From positions 1-6,004 of the forward strand of contig JANZYY010000326.1 of the NCBI GenBank assembly GCA_026419705.1: a DNA stretch of 6,004 nucleotides. The letters are read 5' to 3'. Both the position numbers and the translations under genes were made by a program. Below, piece by piece: positions 5,832 to 6,004 of the stretch; the stretch's first letter is position 1; each line of letters starts with the position of its first letter. Below the pieces are notes generated by a model that did no database searches, was not told the origin of the DNA, and worked only from the letters and a program-made list of their open reading frames with translations. This DNA comes from Fischerella sp. Lineage in GTDB: Bacteria > Cyanobacteriota > Cyanobacteriia > Cyanobacteriales > Nostocaceae.

Positions 5832-5849
5832 GTAGCGGATGTAGCGGAT
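5832..5849 (+). repeat. Tandem 9-bp repeat GTAGCGGAT x2
   Basis: GTAGCGGAT occurs twice head to tail (5832-5840, 5841-5849), shortly after the GTPase stop. Either copy can pair with the inverted copy at 5877-5889. Confidence 0.75.
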
Positions 5850-5889
5850 GGAATGTGTTTGAGTAGCATGGGTAATCATCCGTTACATC
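5838..5889 (+). terminator. 13-bp stem hairpin between the GTPase and Uma2 genes
   Basis: GATGTAGCGGATG (5838-5850) pairs with CATCCGTTACATC (5877-5889) along all 13 positions with one G-T wobble, enclosing a 26-nt loop. It sits 27 nt past the GTPase stop and 42 nt before the next start codon. There is no T-tract after it, so it may be a transcript 3'-end stem, a dispersed repeat, or part of the leader of the next gene. Confidence 0.5.
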
Positions 5890-5931
5890 ACCTTTAGCAC
5901 CAGAGTATTGCATAGAGGTAAGGGATGATCT

Positions 5932-6004
5932 ATGTATGCACAGCACCAACATCTGACCTTAACAGAGTTTTTGGAATGGATTCCACCGGGAGGACGATAC
6001 GAAC
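5932..6004 (+). CDS. Uma2-family (DUF820) putative endonuclease, 3' end outside the window
   Basis: Only the first 24 codons are present. They begin MYAQHQHLTLTEFLEW and continue to PPGGRYE at the edge. The pattern LTxxEFLxW...GGRYE is the typical N-terminus of Uma2 proteins, a PD-(D/E)XK nuclease-fold family present in many copies in cyanobacteria, often near mobile DNA. Their actual substrate is not established. The ATG at 5932 is preceded by AAGGG (5920-5924) at a 7-nt distance, a good ribosome-binding site. The catalytic part lies beyond the window, so activity cannot be judged. Assignment rests on the short N-terminal motif only. Confidence 0.7.
   Translation, partial: MYAQHQHLTLTEFLEWIPPGGRYE

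Overview
The window looks like chromosome of a filamentous, Nostoc-like (beta-) cyanobacterium. Three things support this. There are five exact copies of the HIP1 octamer GCGATCGC (2421, 3108, 3720, 4560, 5269). The intergenic DNA is AT-rich and holds GATTTGGGATTG-like and TTTGACTTTGGACT-like short repeats. The gene families also fit: a DUF4079 membrane protein, a CYP110-type P450, a DUF697 GTPase, an Uma2 nuclease, and a ParA/coiled-coil pair that matches the carboxysome-positioning McdAB system. The species is not identified.

Layout. The left edge (1-347, +) carries the 3' part of a small DUF4079 membrane protein. It converges on a minus-strand block read right to left: a ParA-type ATPase (2719-2087, mcdA-like), a coiled-coil protein starting 5 nt after the ATPase stop (2081-1440, mcdB-like), a 118-nt spacer containing a 15-bp hairpin, and a branched-chain aminotransferase (1321-407, ilvE). 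A 108-nt divergent promoter region (2720-2827) with a 27-bp dyad separates this block from the plus-strand genes. Those are a cytochrome P450 (2828-4219), a membrane-anchored GTPase-like protein with a DUF697-type C-terminus (4335-5810), a hairpin region, and the first 24 codons of an Uma2-family nuclease (5932 to the edge).

How the genes fit together. The only clear functional unit is the ATPase/coiled-coil pair. The ATPase has the deviant Walker A box KGGVAKTT. Its partner has a basic N-terminus, an acidic disordered stretch, a Gln/Glu-rich coiled coil, and a Trp four residues from the C-terminus. That combination is the published signature of type 2 McdB, so the pair probably spaces carboxysomes on the nucleoid. 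The aminotransferase, P450, GTPase and nuclease appear to be independent neighbours.

The items most worth a second look are unusual ATPase motif residues (Glu for the Walker A' Asp), an in-register 35-residue (five-heptad) duplication in the partner's coiled coil, a P450 C-terminus that runs into intergenic-type repeat DNA, a GTPase lacking a recognisable DxxG motif, and two dyads in regulatory spacers. I see no RNA genes, CRISPR arrays or insertion sequences.
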